A stretch of DNA of 64,000 bases from Umbilicaria muhlenbergii (Eukaryota > Ascomycota > Lecanoromycetes > Umbilicariales > Umbilicariaceae), in assembly GCA_000611775.1 (NCBI GenBank), contig KK106981.1, forward strand, positions 10,600,280 through 10,664,279. The letters run 5' to 3'. Shown here in pieces: positions 42,933 to 54,804 of this stretch (positions are counted from its first letter, which is position 1; the number at the start of each line of letters is the position of its first letter). The translations under genes were made by a program, and so were the position numbers. Below the pieces are notes generated by a model. The model saw only the letters and a program-made list of their open reading frames with translations. It did not search any database and was not told the DNA's origin.

Positions 42933-43529
42933 AAAGTAGAGAATGCACTCTACGCTGTTCTCATTTTCACATTGGAGAGATGTATCTCTTTGTGTTGATC
43001 GCTGTCTGACCATTCACACAAATCATTTAGTCTCTGAAGTCGAAGCTCTCCATGATCAAAATCTTATTAAAAGTATATAGCTGTTGACCATTGGTACTTT
43101 TTTATAATAACTTACCACAGAGCCAAAAACAAGGAGGTAGGAGAAAGTAGTGGACATTCAGTAATGACATGAGGGTGAGCTGATGAGGACCCTTCTCGCG
43201 GCGGTAAGAAGCTCACTGTGGAAAGCGGCACTGTTTCCCGCCGAAGCTTGCGTATGATATTCCGCACTCCGTCAAAGTAAGGTACCTAAAGTACCTCAAA
43301 CCCTTCAGCTCGTTCCTTGAACACCACCTCATCAGAACATCTTGAGGCTAAAGTGAGTTCAACGCAGCCAAGCTTGACTTTCCCACTGAAAGGGATGCAT
43401 ACAGCGGTACGGAATGGCGATCGATACCTTCTTCTACTCGATGTAAGCCACTTTATGAAGATTTTACCAGTTGCGGTGAGTAAGAATGAGCTTCGGCTCG
43501 CAGAATGGTTTCAGCTCAGTACGATAGCT
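42933..43529. other. no gene recognised
   Basis: 3' flank of the secreted-protein gene up to the copia 2 LTR. A frame at 43317-43550 has no recognisable feature. Confidence 0.5.
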
Positions 43530-43796
43530 TGTTGCAATGGGGCGATATAGAGGCCAAATAGATGTATTATATCTAGCTAAATACCGCTCCAATTGATATA
43601 AATGAACGTGTAGAAGCAAGCAGTCTTCGTAGAAATCAGGGCACATTAAATAACCCCCCATATCGGCTTTCTCGGTGCTCGCCTACATTGACCGAGCGCC
43701 TATAGTCGGGCCGAGCGCATGTAGGCATGATGCCTGCTACGGGCATATATTGGCTGCTGCAGGGCGGGGCGGACGAACGATTTTCCACATGCAACA
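43530..43796 (-). repeat. 3' LTR of copia 2 (B1)
   Basis: 267 bp, TGTTGC...GCAACA, followed on the inner side by a polypurine tract (GAAGTGGGAG on the coding strand). By eye it is identical to the solo LTR at 52069-52335. Confidence 0.95.
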
Positions 43797-44110
43797 CTCC
43801 CACTTCGTCGCCGTGACCTGAAGCCTGCTATTGAGTCCTATAAGCATAATGGCAATTGGCCGATCTCAGGGGTAAATCTGAAACATAAAACGCATAAACA
43901 AAGCTTAAATCAATGTTAGTGAGCGTCTTATTCGGCCTCTGTAAGTCGTGGGTGAAAAATGGCCGAAAATGGCTCGAATAGAATCGAAATAAAATCATGG
44001 GTCGACAACCACGTCCTCCAAAGACCTAACGACTTCGTCGGAGGGGCAATTTGGTACGCCCTTTTGAATGGCCTTTCTGGCTTGTTTGTAAAAGGCCGTC
44101 CCGTAAAGTC

Positions 44111-47035
44111 CTAAGCGTCGAGGCCGAGCAAGGAAAGTCCAGCTTGGAGTTTGTCCTTAGTAAGTGGCTTGGTTAGACAGTCAGCTGCCATATCAATGGT
44201 GGAAATGTAAGATAAGTTGATAAGGCCGTCTTCTAAGGCTTCCCTTACGTAGTGGTACTGCACATCGATATGCTTCGTCCGGGTGTGAAATTCGGGGTTT
44301 TTGACGAGGCGTATGCTCGACTGGTTGTCTCCATATAATTGAACTGATTTGTGGTTTAAAAACCTCTTCAAATTGGCTCCTTTGAGCCACTCAGTAATAC
44401 AAGCCGCTGTCTTAGCGGCGCTGCATAATTCAATGTATTCAGCCTCCGTGGTTGACGTGAAAGTGGTCTTCTGCTTCTTGCTAGATCATGATATGGCTCC
44501 CTCAGCCAGAGTAAAGACGTGTCCGTGGGTGGATTTGCGGTCCAAAGTGTCTCCGGCGTAGTCCGAGTCAGAATACCCAAAAACACCCATAGGTTTAGCC
44601 TCTGAATAGGTAATTTTCATGTTTTTCGTCCCTTGCAGGTAACGAAACACTCGCTGAAGGCCTGCTCAATGTCAGGCAGTGAGGGAGTGGCAAAACTGAC
44701 TAAATTTGCCCACAGCGAAGGCCAAATCTGGGCGAGTAGCAGTCATGGCGTACATAAGGCTTCCAACCGCCTTTTGGTATTCCAATTGGTCCGCCATTGG
44801 CTCGCCGTCTAAGGCCGGTTTTATGTATTCATAGCCGTCAATTGGTGTATAAACGGCCTTTGAATTCTCCATAGAGAACTCCTTAAGAACCTTGCTTGTA
44901 TAAGCATATTGATCAATCGTAAGGGTTCAATTTTTTTGATTTCGTTGAATTTGGATTCCTAAGCAGACGTTTGCCTCGCTCAAATCCTTCATATTGTACA
45001 TCTTTCAGAGCTCTGTTTTGACGTCCAGAATTGCCTTAAGTTCCTTCAAGAAAATAAGCAGGTCGTCAACATAAAGGGCAATAATTACCCCTGAATTCTG
45101 ATTTAAAAAAACGGAATTGTCTCCTGAAAGCCTCGTAAATCTGAGGGACGTTAAAGTGGCTCAGAAGGTGTTATTCCAAACCTGTTCAGACTGCTTTAAG
45201 CTGTATAAGCCCTTGATTAGTCGACAGGCCATTCTTTTAGACTGGTTGTAGAGCAAACCCTCTGAGGGCTTCATATAGATTTCTTCTTCAAGCTCACCGG
45301 TGAGGTATGCGCTGATGATGTTCATTTGGTGTATATGCAGGTCTTCGTACGCTGCAATAGCCAGAAGCATGCAGAGTGAGTTGAAATGTAAGGTTGAGGC
45401 AAAGGTTTCTTCATAGTCCACTCCATATTGCTGAGAGAATCCTCTAGCAACCAGGCGGGCTTTGAAACGCTCAATTAAGCCGCTCAGAGTGTACTTTACC
45501 TTAAATACCCATTTAGAACTGATTGGTTGACGCCCCTTAGGCAGTTCAACCAGTTCCCATGTGCTGTTGGCCGCCAGCGAATTTAATTCTTCATCTATGG
45601 CTTGGGTTCATTGATGGTGATGAGTAGGGCTTCAGACTGCTTCCTTGTAGGTGAAAGGCTCGTGGACCTGCTCCTGAATAGTCATATTGAACATATATCG
45701 TGTATTCGGCTTCGATAATCGACCACTTTGAGTATATAATGGCGTCAAACTCAGTGGCCGGCCTGGAATTCTTTCTTGCTCCTCCAGATTTTCAGCAGCT
45801 GATTCAGGTGTCAAATGTATGATTTCAGAGGCTTCTTCAGAGCCAGAAGAATCTTCCTCATTTTCTTCAGCTTGATCTGAATGTGTATCATTATCGTTTG
45901 AATTTTCTTCAAAATTTCCAGTTTGATTTTTGAGCCCCTGAATCAACGTCAGAAGCTCTGATAAATCTCTCACTGCTTCAGTGAGCTCAGAGCCTGGAGG
46001 TAATGCTTTCTCACTTTCATTGCGCCTCTGAGCAAGCTCCTGAGGCGTCAAGACCAGTGTGTCATCATCGTCAATGATGTCAGTGTCAATAGGGTTTTCC
46101 CAGCCATCCTTATAAAGGCTTGAATTTGCCAACAAACTTCCTCCTTTCTCTTTCTTAAGGAAGAGAATATGGGTATGGATTTCTATCAGGTTTTTTGAAG
46201 GATTTCAGACCTGAAATTGCTGGTTGCTCTTGCAATAATCAACAAAAACCCCCTTATAAGAGGTGTCTTTCAATTTCGCCCGTTTTTCCTTTGGTATGTG
46301 GCAATGGACGACGCACCCAAATGATCATAGATGTTCAACGGAGGGTTTAAACCCTGTATATAATTCATATGAGGTCTTTGCCCCATGGTTACCCCTCAAT
46401 GGGAGTCGATTTCATAGGTAGGCGGCGGTTTTGGCGGCTTCACCCCAAAATTCTGATGGCAATTGAGAGTCATAAAGCATGCTCTGAATGGCCTCTGTAA
46501 TCGTACAGTTTAAGCGTTCAGCGTAACCGTTTTGTTCCGGTGTATATGAGGTGGTAAATTTGAATTCTACCCCCTTAGGCGTTCAAATGCTGGCCAATTT
46601 GCCATATTCTCCGCCATTATCACATCAAAAGATCAGGAGCTTCTTTTCAGTTTCTTTCTCTGCCTTTAGCTTTCATATTTCAAATGTTGTATAAAGATCC
46701 GTCCTCGCCTGGAGTAGGTAAACATCACCATAACAGGAATATTCATCTGAAAATGTAGTGAAATATCAGTTTCCACCTAGACTATCAATCTGGTATGGTC
46801 CTCAAATGTCTGAAAAGACTCATTTCAAAGGCTTTTGAGCTCTTGGTATCAAAGCCTTGTTCTGTACCCGTATCATTTTACTGTGTAGACATGCCGAGCA
46901 GTCCTTTTTCACTTCAGTAGAGTGTAAATCGCGGGTTATACCCTCCACACATGATTTTAGACGTTGCAGGTGATATGCCCCTGCATGGCTGAACCTCTGA
47001 TGCCACTTCCAGTACTCAGTTTGTGACTGGTTCAA
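44111..47035 (-). pseudogene. copia 2 integrase, RT and RNase H
   Basis: Integrase zinc domain WHQRFSHAGAYHLQRLKS with CSACLHSK (47035-46820); acidic linker (46135-45632); RT with GVDYEETFAS and SAYLTGELEEEIYMKPSEG (45421-45161) and YVDDLLIF near 45070; RNase H with LYGDNQSSIRLVKNPEFHTR to ADCLTKPLTKDKL (44371-44111). The frame is broken by TGA codons at Trp positions (for example before TQAIDEEL and in NTFWATL) though some Trp codons are still TGG (STWELVELPKG). Inactive but younger than copia 1. Confidence 0.88.
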
Positions 47036-48009
47036 AATTTTGGAAGTTTCCAGGGTAATTGACCCCCCGGGGCAGGGGCTTCATATGAGCCACCCGCCTG
47101 CTCTGAACCTGCTCCCACTGGCTCTGGAATGAGCCCTAATATAGGTGGTGCTCCCCCTGCTGTCGCTGGAGCGGCCAGGCCGTTCATCGATTTTTGGTAG
47201 GTCTGAACCTTAAAGGCCACTTTCCCGTTTGTCAATTTCAGTATATAAACTGAACCGTGCTGGCTTGCCGTGGCAATGACATTTCCTTGGCGCTTAAAAA
47301 GCACTCGTTCAAGTTCAAATTTCATGGTTATCCCATTCTTACTGGCTGCTCTGATCAACAGCAAATTCCCGTCCAATTCTGAGACATAAAGGACGTCCTT
47401 TAGAGTGAGTATTTTGCCCTCAAAAGAAACTTCCGCCTTGCCAATTCCAGTCGCCTTTATTGAATTTCCATTGGCCAAGCAAACGTCTGTAGAGTAATCC
47501 TGAATTTCAGTGAAAAAGCTCCTATTCAGGGTCATATGATGACTTGCTCTGGAGTCAACTATCCAGCAGCCGGGGGGTAATTTCAGGCTGACTATGACTT
47601 TCAAGGCCGTCACTCTTCACGCTCTGCTGTCATTGCTGGCTTCATGGTCCTGATTGTTTGATTTTTTTGAATTTTTTGAAGTTTCTGACCCCCCTGAACT
47701 TTCAGAGGCTTGCCTTGCATTGGCCTTTGATTTCGGGGGTGGTTTAACACCGTTTGAGGGTAATTCTTCCCCGTCTTTCGTATGGGTAGCGTAGCAATTC
47801 ACGGCGAAATGACCCTTTTTCTGGCACTGAAAGCAGGTTTTCCCGCGTTTGCTGTCCTTGTCGTCCTTGCTGAATGACTGCTGACTCCCTGTCTGGCTTC
47901 CTGCCTTGGCGGCATTGGCGGTGGCGTTCTTGACCGCCTTATTCAAGGCGTCTTCCATTTCCTTCTCCTTTAGTTGGCGTAGGACATTGGCAATAGACGA
48001 CTCTACCAC
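47036..48009 (-). pseudogene. copia 2 Gag zinc knuckle and protease
   Basis: 48009-47617: Gag end with the CCHC knuckle CFQCQKKGHFAVNC and basic, Ser-rich flanks. 47613-47032: protease with GCWIVDSRASHHMT, where the catalytic D-S-G reads D-S-R (one GGA to AGA transition), followed by GKILTLKDVLYVSELDGNLL. Both pieces are open for over 130 codons, so decay here is limited. Confidence 0.85.
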
Positions 48010-48146
48010 CTCATTTTGAATTCAAAAGATCATTGAGCCATATGGGTCCTCTCATAAAGCTTCAAGGAAGACTTCTCAAAGCATGTTATCATATATAGAA
48101 GTATCAGGACTTAAAACCTGAATTTCAGCTTGGATTTTCCACAAGG

Positions 48147-48374
48147 AATAAATGTATTGTATCTGCCTAAATATCGCCCAAATGATATAAATGAACGTGA
48201 GGAAGAAAGCAGAAACTTGAGGCTTTCAAGCCGTTAATATACATGTTAAGGAGCTTTTCGCTAAGCCAAAACATATGTACACCCATGACGTGACTGCTTC
48301 TCTTGCTAGGAACCCCTGCCCTAAACCCCTGCCCCAATGACGTCTGCTCGGCGGCGAATCGGCGAAATTCAACA
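48147..48374 (-). repeat. partial A-type copia LTR (A4), right flank CGATT
   Basis: Lacks the first ~27 bp of the + strand LTR sequence; the junction to copia 2 is at about 48147. It is otherwise identical to the LTR at 39322-39576 except one transition. The five bases after it (48375-48379) are CGATT, the same as the five bases before the LTR at 33993. Confidence 0.93.
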
Positions 48375-49398
48375 CGATTCCCTCAGCCGGACATTATTTC
48401 AACAAATGCTTTTGCTTTTTTTTTTTGAGCCCGCAATCTATCGGGTTGACAGTTATCATAATCTTCTGCTGAATAACCTAATGGGCGACGCAGCAGATAC
48501 AACACACAGACATGTTGCACGTGTGAAGAGTATGACTTCAGTCGTCTAATCAAGTGCGAGGCGTTTTGCCAATGAAATACTTCAACCGCAGACTCGAGTC
48601 ATAGTTCTCAGAACGACCAGCGACTAATATGCTTACTTGTAGCCATTGTTTAACAGCGGCGCCGAGGGTTTAGGGAGGAGATGTGTGGAGCGAAGAAGAT
48701 ATTAACCAGAGCAAGTCACATTGGCGAACCCCAACAACCCCCGAGGTTTGTAAGGACATACAAAGCCCTGAATTTGTATGACAGTTTTTTTCTTTATCAT
48801 TCTTGCTACTCTCTATGTAGTAGCAACTAAATACGTCTTTAACCCACAATTATTCCCTGCAACTGCTACATAACCAATCGTCCCTCGACGTGTTTGTTGA
48901 CGTGTGACGCATTCTACGCTTGTAAGGGTTTAGGGCGGCCTCCAAGGCACTACATCATATGTTATAACATAAGCTTAACCTCTCTTTTCATCCTGCTTCG
49001 TAATTCCATATCTACTGTTGAAGTCTCGGGTACCCTCCTCCCGGTGGGCCCATTCCTTTCACATAGTTACTACATTACGCCTTCGTTGATTGCCCTACCA
49101 CCACTCTTGAAGTCTCGGGTACCCTCCTCCCGGTGGGCCCGTTCCTTTCACATAGTTACTATCCTACGCCTTCGTTGATCGCCCTACTACCTCTCTCCCA
49201 CATCCCATCAATCGCATCTCGGGGTTCCAGCATTGATTCAAATCTACAGCTTTGCCAATTAGTTACTCTTATACGTCCTTGGGTACTCTCCTTCCGGTGG
49301 GCCCATTCCCTTTCCACAAGAGTCTTTGTTTCTTGGGTACCCTCCTCCCGGTGGGCTCATTCCCTTTCCACAAGAGCTTTCGCATTTCAATCAGCTGA
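48375..49398. other. intergenic; short GGTACCC-type repeats at its right end
   Basis: No gene recognised. The right third holds the repeats listed separately. Confidence 0.5.
49020..49365. repeat. four copies of GGTACCCTCCTCCCGGTGGG-type repeat
   Basis: Copies start at 49029, 49118, 49282 and 49336, each followed by CCCATTCC. The first two lie in an 89-bp direct repeat; the last two share a different flank (CTTTCCACAAGAG). A fifth copy is at 32464. The array sits just upstream of the AAA-ATPase remnant. Confidence 0.85.
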
Positions 49399-49399
49399 G

Positions 49400-51352
49400 T
49401 TGATCGATTGGTAGAGTCTCACATATTGATGTGCGTCTTGCTGTATGGTATACTTACGAAACAATTAGATACAGTCGTAAAAATGGTGCTCAGACTCCAT
49501 CTACTTCGTGAGTACTCAGATCAGATTTGTTATATCAACGCTGATTTCCTCAAGCTTCGTTTAGTCCTAAATCCTCGAGCGAAGACAACGATAGTGATGG
49601 GGGTGCAGCTGAGGAGGACATCACTGGGGAGGCAGATACTCAGATGCCGGACAGCAGTGAAGTCGCAGGGGCTGTCGATTGAGGTAACCACGAGGCGGGC
49701 GCTGATGGGGATGGCGGGGATGACGAAGACACAAATTCCAGACCGCAGGCGCCTCTGAAGCCCTTCACGTATACCGGCAGCCTTGCGGACCTATGCCTGG
49801 AAAACATATCCACTGCATTTTCGGAACTGAGCCAAGCTCAGCAACATATGGACCTCTGGACCATATATACCATGCCGCATCACGAGACAGTAGATGGAAT
49901 TTTTGCCGCGTGGTGGGAAGCAAAGCCAAGGCCTCACGATGTACACCTCTGGGGCTGGGGACATCCTGCTAAAGAGCGGATGGGTGTTCGAAGATCTGGA
50001 TGTGAACGGACACTTCAAGCAGTCGCAACATTCAGGACGATGGGTGAAGAAGCGCAAGAACTCGGGCTGAAGGAGGTAGCGATGGCGTTGGCAGTCAAAG
50101 AGATGGACTACATCATGCTAATGAAACTCCAACACTGGCACAATCTTTCTCGAATCCCGGAAGCAGAAGAGCGGCTCCAATTTCTTTTTGCTTGTGTCCG
50201 ATCTCAAGGACCAGCAACACCTATAGAAGCGGTCCGTCGAGCAAGTGCAACGGGGCCCTCCAACGTTTCGCAACCGCCGAGCCATGACATCAAAGACTCG
50301 AACTCCGGAACCGACTCTCAACACAACGTCGGTAGCTTTTTGAGGCGGGACTTTGAGGGCTTACCAAAGGTCATCGGATGCACAGAGGCTCAGGAAGCCT
50401 TGGAAGACGCGCTCCGTCTCCCCATACTTTTCGCTCATCTTGCCGATCAGTTTGATTGTGCATGGAGTGGTATCCTCTTGTTCGGGCCCCCAGGAACCGG
50501 GAAGACCTTGTTAGCCCAGAGCATGGCGCAGCGGTATGGTTGGGGGTTCTATGAAGTAACGGCGGCAGACCTGCTTTCCAAATTCGTGGGAGACACAGAG
50601 AAGAGCGTCGAAGCCAAACGTTCGAGGAAATATGCTGATAGGTATTAGATTGGTGGGCGCTCTCTTCTCTGAAGCCCTGGAAAATAGTCCCTCGATTATC
50701 TTCATCGACGAGGTCGACGGTCTCCTCCAATCCCGCACTGGCAAAGAAGCAGAATCCAGTCGTCGAGCTAAAAGTGAGCTGCTTTCCCAATGGAATCGTC
50801 TGAACCCTCAATCGCGAGTGATGATCGTCGGCACGACCAGTCACCCTGACGACATCGATGTTGCATTCCTTCGAAAATTCCAAAAGCAGATCTATGTCGG
50901 CCCTCCGGATCTCGAGGCACTAAAGGAGATGCATCTCGTGAAGCTGCGAAGGACAAGATATTGCATCAGTGAAGTTCAACTGCAAGCACTGGCAACGCTA
51001 TGCAAGGGGTACACAGGGAGTGACATTAATAATGTGTACCGGTCGTTGTCCATCACAATGCTAAAAGAAGTGATCGAGGCAACATCATTCAGAGGGGCAA
51101 GTGCTATGCTTTGCAATGTGTCCTTCACGTTATATCTTCTGACTAACAAGGTCTCTTTAGGTCGCAGTTCCGTCCGACCCCAAGATATACTATGAGCCTT
51201 GTAATCGTGAGGATGTTGGCGCAGTGCAGAAACAGTTCAATGATGTCTTGAACTCATCTATTCCGCGTATGATTCAGTACAGCGATGTGGTGACGGCAGT
51301 CAAGAAAACCACACCTTTGCTTATGTCTAAGAAGCGCTTGCATCTTCAATAG
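49400..51352 (+). pseudogene. AAA-ATPase (Vps4/spastin/katanin type), interrupted
   Basis: Exon pieces: up to 49507 (intron 49508-49564, good donor, branch and acceptor), 49565 to about 50606, about 50649-51117 and 51161-51352 (stop TAG). An acidic N-terminal part (SSSEDNDSDGGAAEED) is followed by a helical region and the AAA module: Walker A GPPGTGKT (50484-50507), FVGDTEKS, Walker B IIFIDE (50695-50712), sensor GTTSHPDD, arginine-finger region AFLRKFQKQIYV, then GYTGSDI and the C-terminal helix SDVVTAVKKTTP typical of meiotic-clade AAA proteins. Two defects: an in-frame TGA at 49680-49682, and a phase change near 50607-50652 that no GT-AG intron of credible length repairs. Probably a decayed paralogue; the start is not found. 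Confidence 0.75.
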
Positions 51353-52068
51353 GCGCAGAAGAACACCCTATAGCTGATAGATAACTCTTGGAAAGCTGGC
51401 ACATGACTCGTGCGCCAACGGAATTAGAACTCATCCTGAAAGTCATGACTGTGCCATGGGCTCTACTCTCGCTGTTAACATATTGAAGGCCGTCTGAGCC
51501 TGTATTGTTACTTACTCCGCTCGCGTGCCTACCTGCCATTTATGTGCCTGCGGCTATCATTGGCTAGTCGTGGTGGCAAGTAGCAAGTTGCGTGAGCTGA
51601 CCTCGGGCTTTGCTCCGCTCATTTCCCCTTTTTAGCTGACACGAGGCCGGCGTACTGGTTCGGTATCGACGTTCTATCAGGCTAGGTGCGAAAGCCAAAC
51701 ATAGATTTGACATATCGAAAGCAAGAGCAGCAGCAGTCGTTATTTCATAACAGAAGAGTGGACACGAATCCCCGCTGATTTATGGCTGCGGACTAGCCCA
51801 TTATGTATCTACTGTCACCGCCGAGTTACCCCCGCCAATGGCAAAGCCTTATGCTTAGAGACTTAGATCCTCACAACTTAGAAGCTGCTCCCTTGCGCAT
51901 TTTCTACTTTTTTTCTCGACTTGTTTTCAATGGCTTCAGGGTTGAGTTCCGACATTTGAAGTAGCTACAAAACTACGCTTCGTCTGCTTTCTTCGAGGAG
52001 TCTGGCCTCACTGTGTCGTTGATTCAGCCCTTGATCTTTTGTCTCACGGTCTCTGCTGATGTTACTGC
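51353..52068. other. no gene recognised
   Basis: About 700 bp between the ATPase remnant and the solo LTR. No domain or repeat seen. Confidence 0.5.
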
Positions 52069-52335
52069 TGTTGCAATGGGGCGATATAGAGGCCAAATAG
52101 ATGTATTATATCTAGCTAAATACCGCTCCAATTGATATAAATGAACGTGTAGAAGCAAGCAGTCTTCGTAGAAATCAGGGCACATTAAATAACCCCCCAT
52201 ATCGGCTTTCTCGGTGCTCGCCTACATTGACCGAGCGCCTATAGTCGGGCCGAGCGCATGTAGGCATGATGCCTGCTACGGGCATATATTGGCTGCTGCA
52301 GGGCGGGGCGGACGAACGATTTTCCACATGCAACA
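52069..52335 (-). repeat. solo LTR, B-type (B2), TSD ACTGC
   Basis: 267 bp, identical by eye to the copia 2 LTR at 43530-43796, with a perfect 5-bp duplication ACTGC on both sides (52064-52068 and 52336-52340). It lies about 460 bp upstream of the MFS start codon. Confidence 0.97.
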
Positions 52336-52798
52336 ACTGCTGTTGCTGCCGTCGCCCCTGCTGGATCAAGTATTCGGCCTTGGATGGCCCATTGAGTGTC
52401 ATCATAGAGGTGTATTGCGCGATTTCAAGTTGGTAGAGCAGGCCTCGTTCTAACCATGTCTGCGGTCACAGATCATCTACTCAATGTAGAAAATATTTCA
52501 CGATACAAGGTACTCGGCAGTCATGGTACTCCTCAGTACTGTTTCTACCGGGGAAGAGGGGGGACGGCCGTCTCTGAAGTGGTGCGTGGTGGCGTGGTGG
52601 CTTGGGTGGTTTATGGGCTCGGGTACGGGTATGCGCAGGCGCGGTGTCACAATCAACGATCGCACCTTTGCAGCCTCATACTTATCCCTTATCACCTTTT
52701 TCTCGCTCCCAAGCTGCCGTTAGAGACAAACCACAAGAAGAACCATCATCGTCCTTCCACTATCACACGATTGGGCATACTCATCCGCTAAGTATCAA

Positions 52799-54804
52799 AT
52801 GCCAGAAAATGGCAGAAGTCAGACTGAGCGGACAGCTTTGCTGCGGACTCAATCTTCGACAATTGAGCCTCAGATAGAGATCGATGCCTGTCAGATAGAT
52901 GACAATGCAACAGATCAATCAGTCACAGCTTTGCGCGGCACTGCAATCTTCCTGTCCCTATTAATTCTGGTCTTTCTGCAAGGTACTGTCTTGCTGCACA
53001 AACCGCACATCGAGGCTGACCGGAATTGTAGCGGCAAACACATCTCTTATGACCACAATGCAGTCTGTTATTGCGCGCGATCTTGATGCCTACTCCAGTA
53101 CCAGTTGGTTTGCGTCTGCATATCTTGTAAGCGTGCTTGGGGTGGCATCATATATTTTGAGGACCATACTAATTAGGTGCTTGTGTAGATTCCTATGTCC
53201 TCGTTAACGCCTGTTACTGGTCACCTTACCCAGCTCTTCTCTCCTCGTCAAATAATCCACGTTTCGACAGTCGTTTTCTCTCTGGGACATTTGATGACTT
53301 CACAAGCACCCGAGTTTTGGACGTTCTTGGCAGGCCGAGCAATCGCCGGCGCTGGGGCGGCAGGCATACTTGCCGTGAGCATAGTGCTGGCGCTAGAGTT
53401 GGGCGGGAATAAGAGGAGGGGCTTGTGCATTGGGTTGATAAATGGTGGGTTTTCCCTTGGAATGTCACTCGGAGCTGTAGTGGCTGGTGGCCTGGTGCCA
53501 CATATAGGCTGGGTGAGCTCCTCCCAAAAAGTGCGGCGTAAAGAATATTACGGCCTGTTAATGCAAGGCAGAGAGCGCTGTTCTCCATACAGGTAACACT
53601 GACTGTTTTCGGAGGCACATGTTTGTTCTTCAGTATACCAGAATCGTTGAAACACTGCAAGAATGATACAGGTACGCAGACAGTTCTAGACAAACTGATC
53701 AGGATTGACTATATGGGAGCTTTAACACTTGTAAGTACGGCCATCACTGCCTGCTCTCCCATCTACTAGTTTAGGCTCACAGTACTATCACTTAGGTATC
53801 TTTCATAGTCGTACTACTTGTTATTCTGTCATTGCCTATGATCTCCGTTGTTATGTTCATATTCCTCGTTCATCTCTTAGCGATTTTCATTGCCGTAGAA
53901 TCATGTATCGCGTCTGAGCCGGTCATACCAATCACATTGCTAAAGAGCCGCGGGGCGCTCCTCACGTGCCTTGCCACTTTGGGCGTTCAAACGTCTCGCT
54001 GGATAGTTATCTTCTACACTCCGATTTATACCATTGCCGTCCGTGGCTGGTCCCCTGCAGGCGCAGGCTCAATCCTCGTTCCCACCAACGCTGGGTTTGC
54101 TGTTGGTGGCCTTGTTGTAGGCTTTATACATATCCGGCGAAAAGGCTCTTTTTACCTGTATGTTGCCTCATGAGCATCACTCACTTTACAAGCTGATCTG
54201 ATCTTGCCACAGAGCTTCAATAGCAACTTATGTTATCTTTTCCATCACTCTTATCTTCCTCGCTCACTTCAGCACATCATCCTCCCCCGCCTGGCTGTAC
54301 ATCATGTTTACATTTGTGAATGGATTTGTCACTGGCGCTGGGGTTAACTACACCCTTGCGCATATACTTCACCTCACGCCTACCAACACGAATCTCATCA
54401 TCACCTCGGTCGTAGCCACTTTCCGTGGTCTGGCAGGCAGTTTTGGGTCTGCAGTAGGCGGAGGTGTTTTCTCAAGGTTGCTCCGTTTATCCCTTGAGAG
54501 GGGGTTTGAGGCCAGTGGAGGCTTGGGAAAGGCGAGACAGGAGTTGATAAGAAAATTATTGGGCAGTCCGGCTACGGTGTGGGAATTGGATGGTGTGGAG
54601 AAGTCTGTTGCGGTTAAGGGGTACGCTGATGCTGTTAAAGGAGTTCTAATCGCGGCCAGTGTGCTAGCAGCCACAATGGTAGCAGTGCAGGCGGGGACGG
54701 GATGGCGGCCTTTACAAGAGGAGATGCTGGTAAAGAGAATAGAAGATGAATCGGGAAGTAATCAGGCTAATAATGAACAGATACCAATTGCGCATAGTTT
54801 ATAG
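52799..54804 (+). CDS. MFS transporter, DHA2 (drug/amino acid:H+ antiporter) type
   Basis: Six exons: 52799-52982, 53032-53126, 53189-53512, 53572-53730, 53796-54157 and 54213-54804, all GT-AG and in phase, 571 residues. A polar N-terminus precedes the first membrane helix (LRGTAIFLSLLILVFLQ). Family landmarks: DLDAYSSTSWFASAYL, the helix 2-3 region LTPVTGHLTQLFSPRQ, GRAIAGAGAAGILAVS, and INGGFSLGMSLGAVVAGGLV, which correspond to motifs A and C of proton antiporters. About 12-14 helices are expected, with RGWSPAGAGSILVPTNAGFAVGG in the second half. Closest in style to vacuolar basic amino acid or Fnx-type permeases, but drug export is equally possible; substrate unknown. Intact, with a recent LTR in its upstream region. 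Confidence 0.92.

Larger units (their letters stand above)
43530..48146 (-). mobile_element. Ty1/copia element 2, 5'-truncated, B-type 3' LTR
   Basis: Coded on the - strand. The 3' LTR (43530-43796) is of a second type, sharing only its first ~100 bp with the A-type LTR. The inside is homologous to copia 1 over most of its length but less mutated. It stops inside gag at about 48146, where it is joined to a partial A-type LTR. The 5' LTR, leader and Gag N-terminus are lost. Confidence 0.92.
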
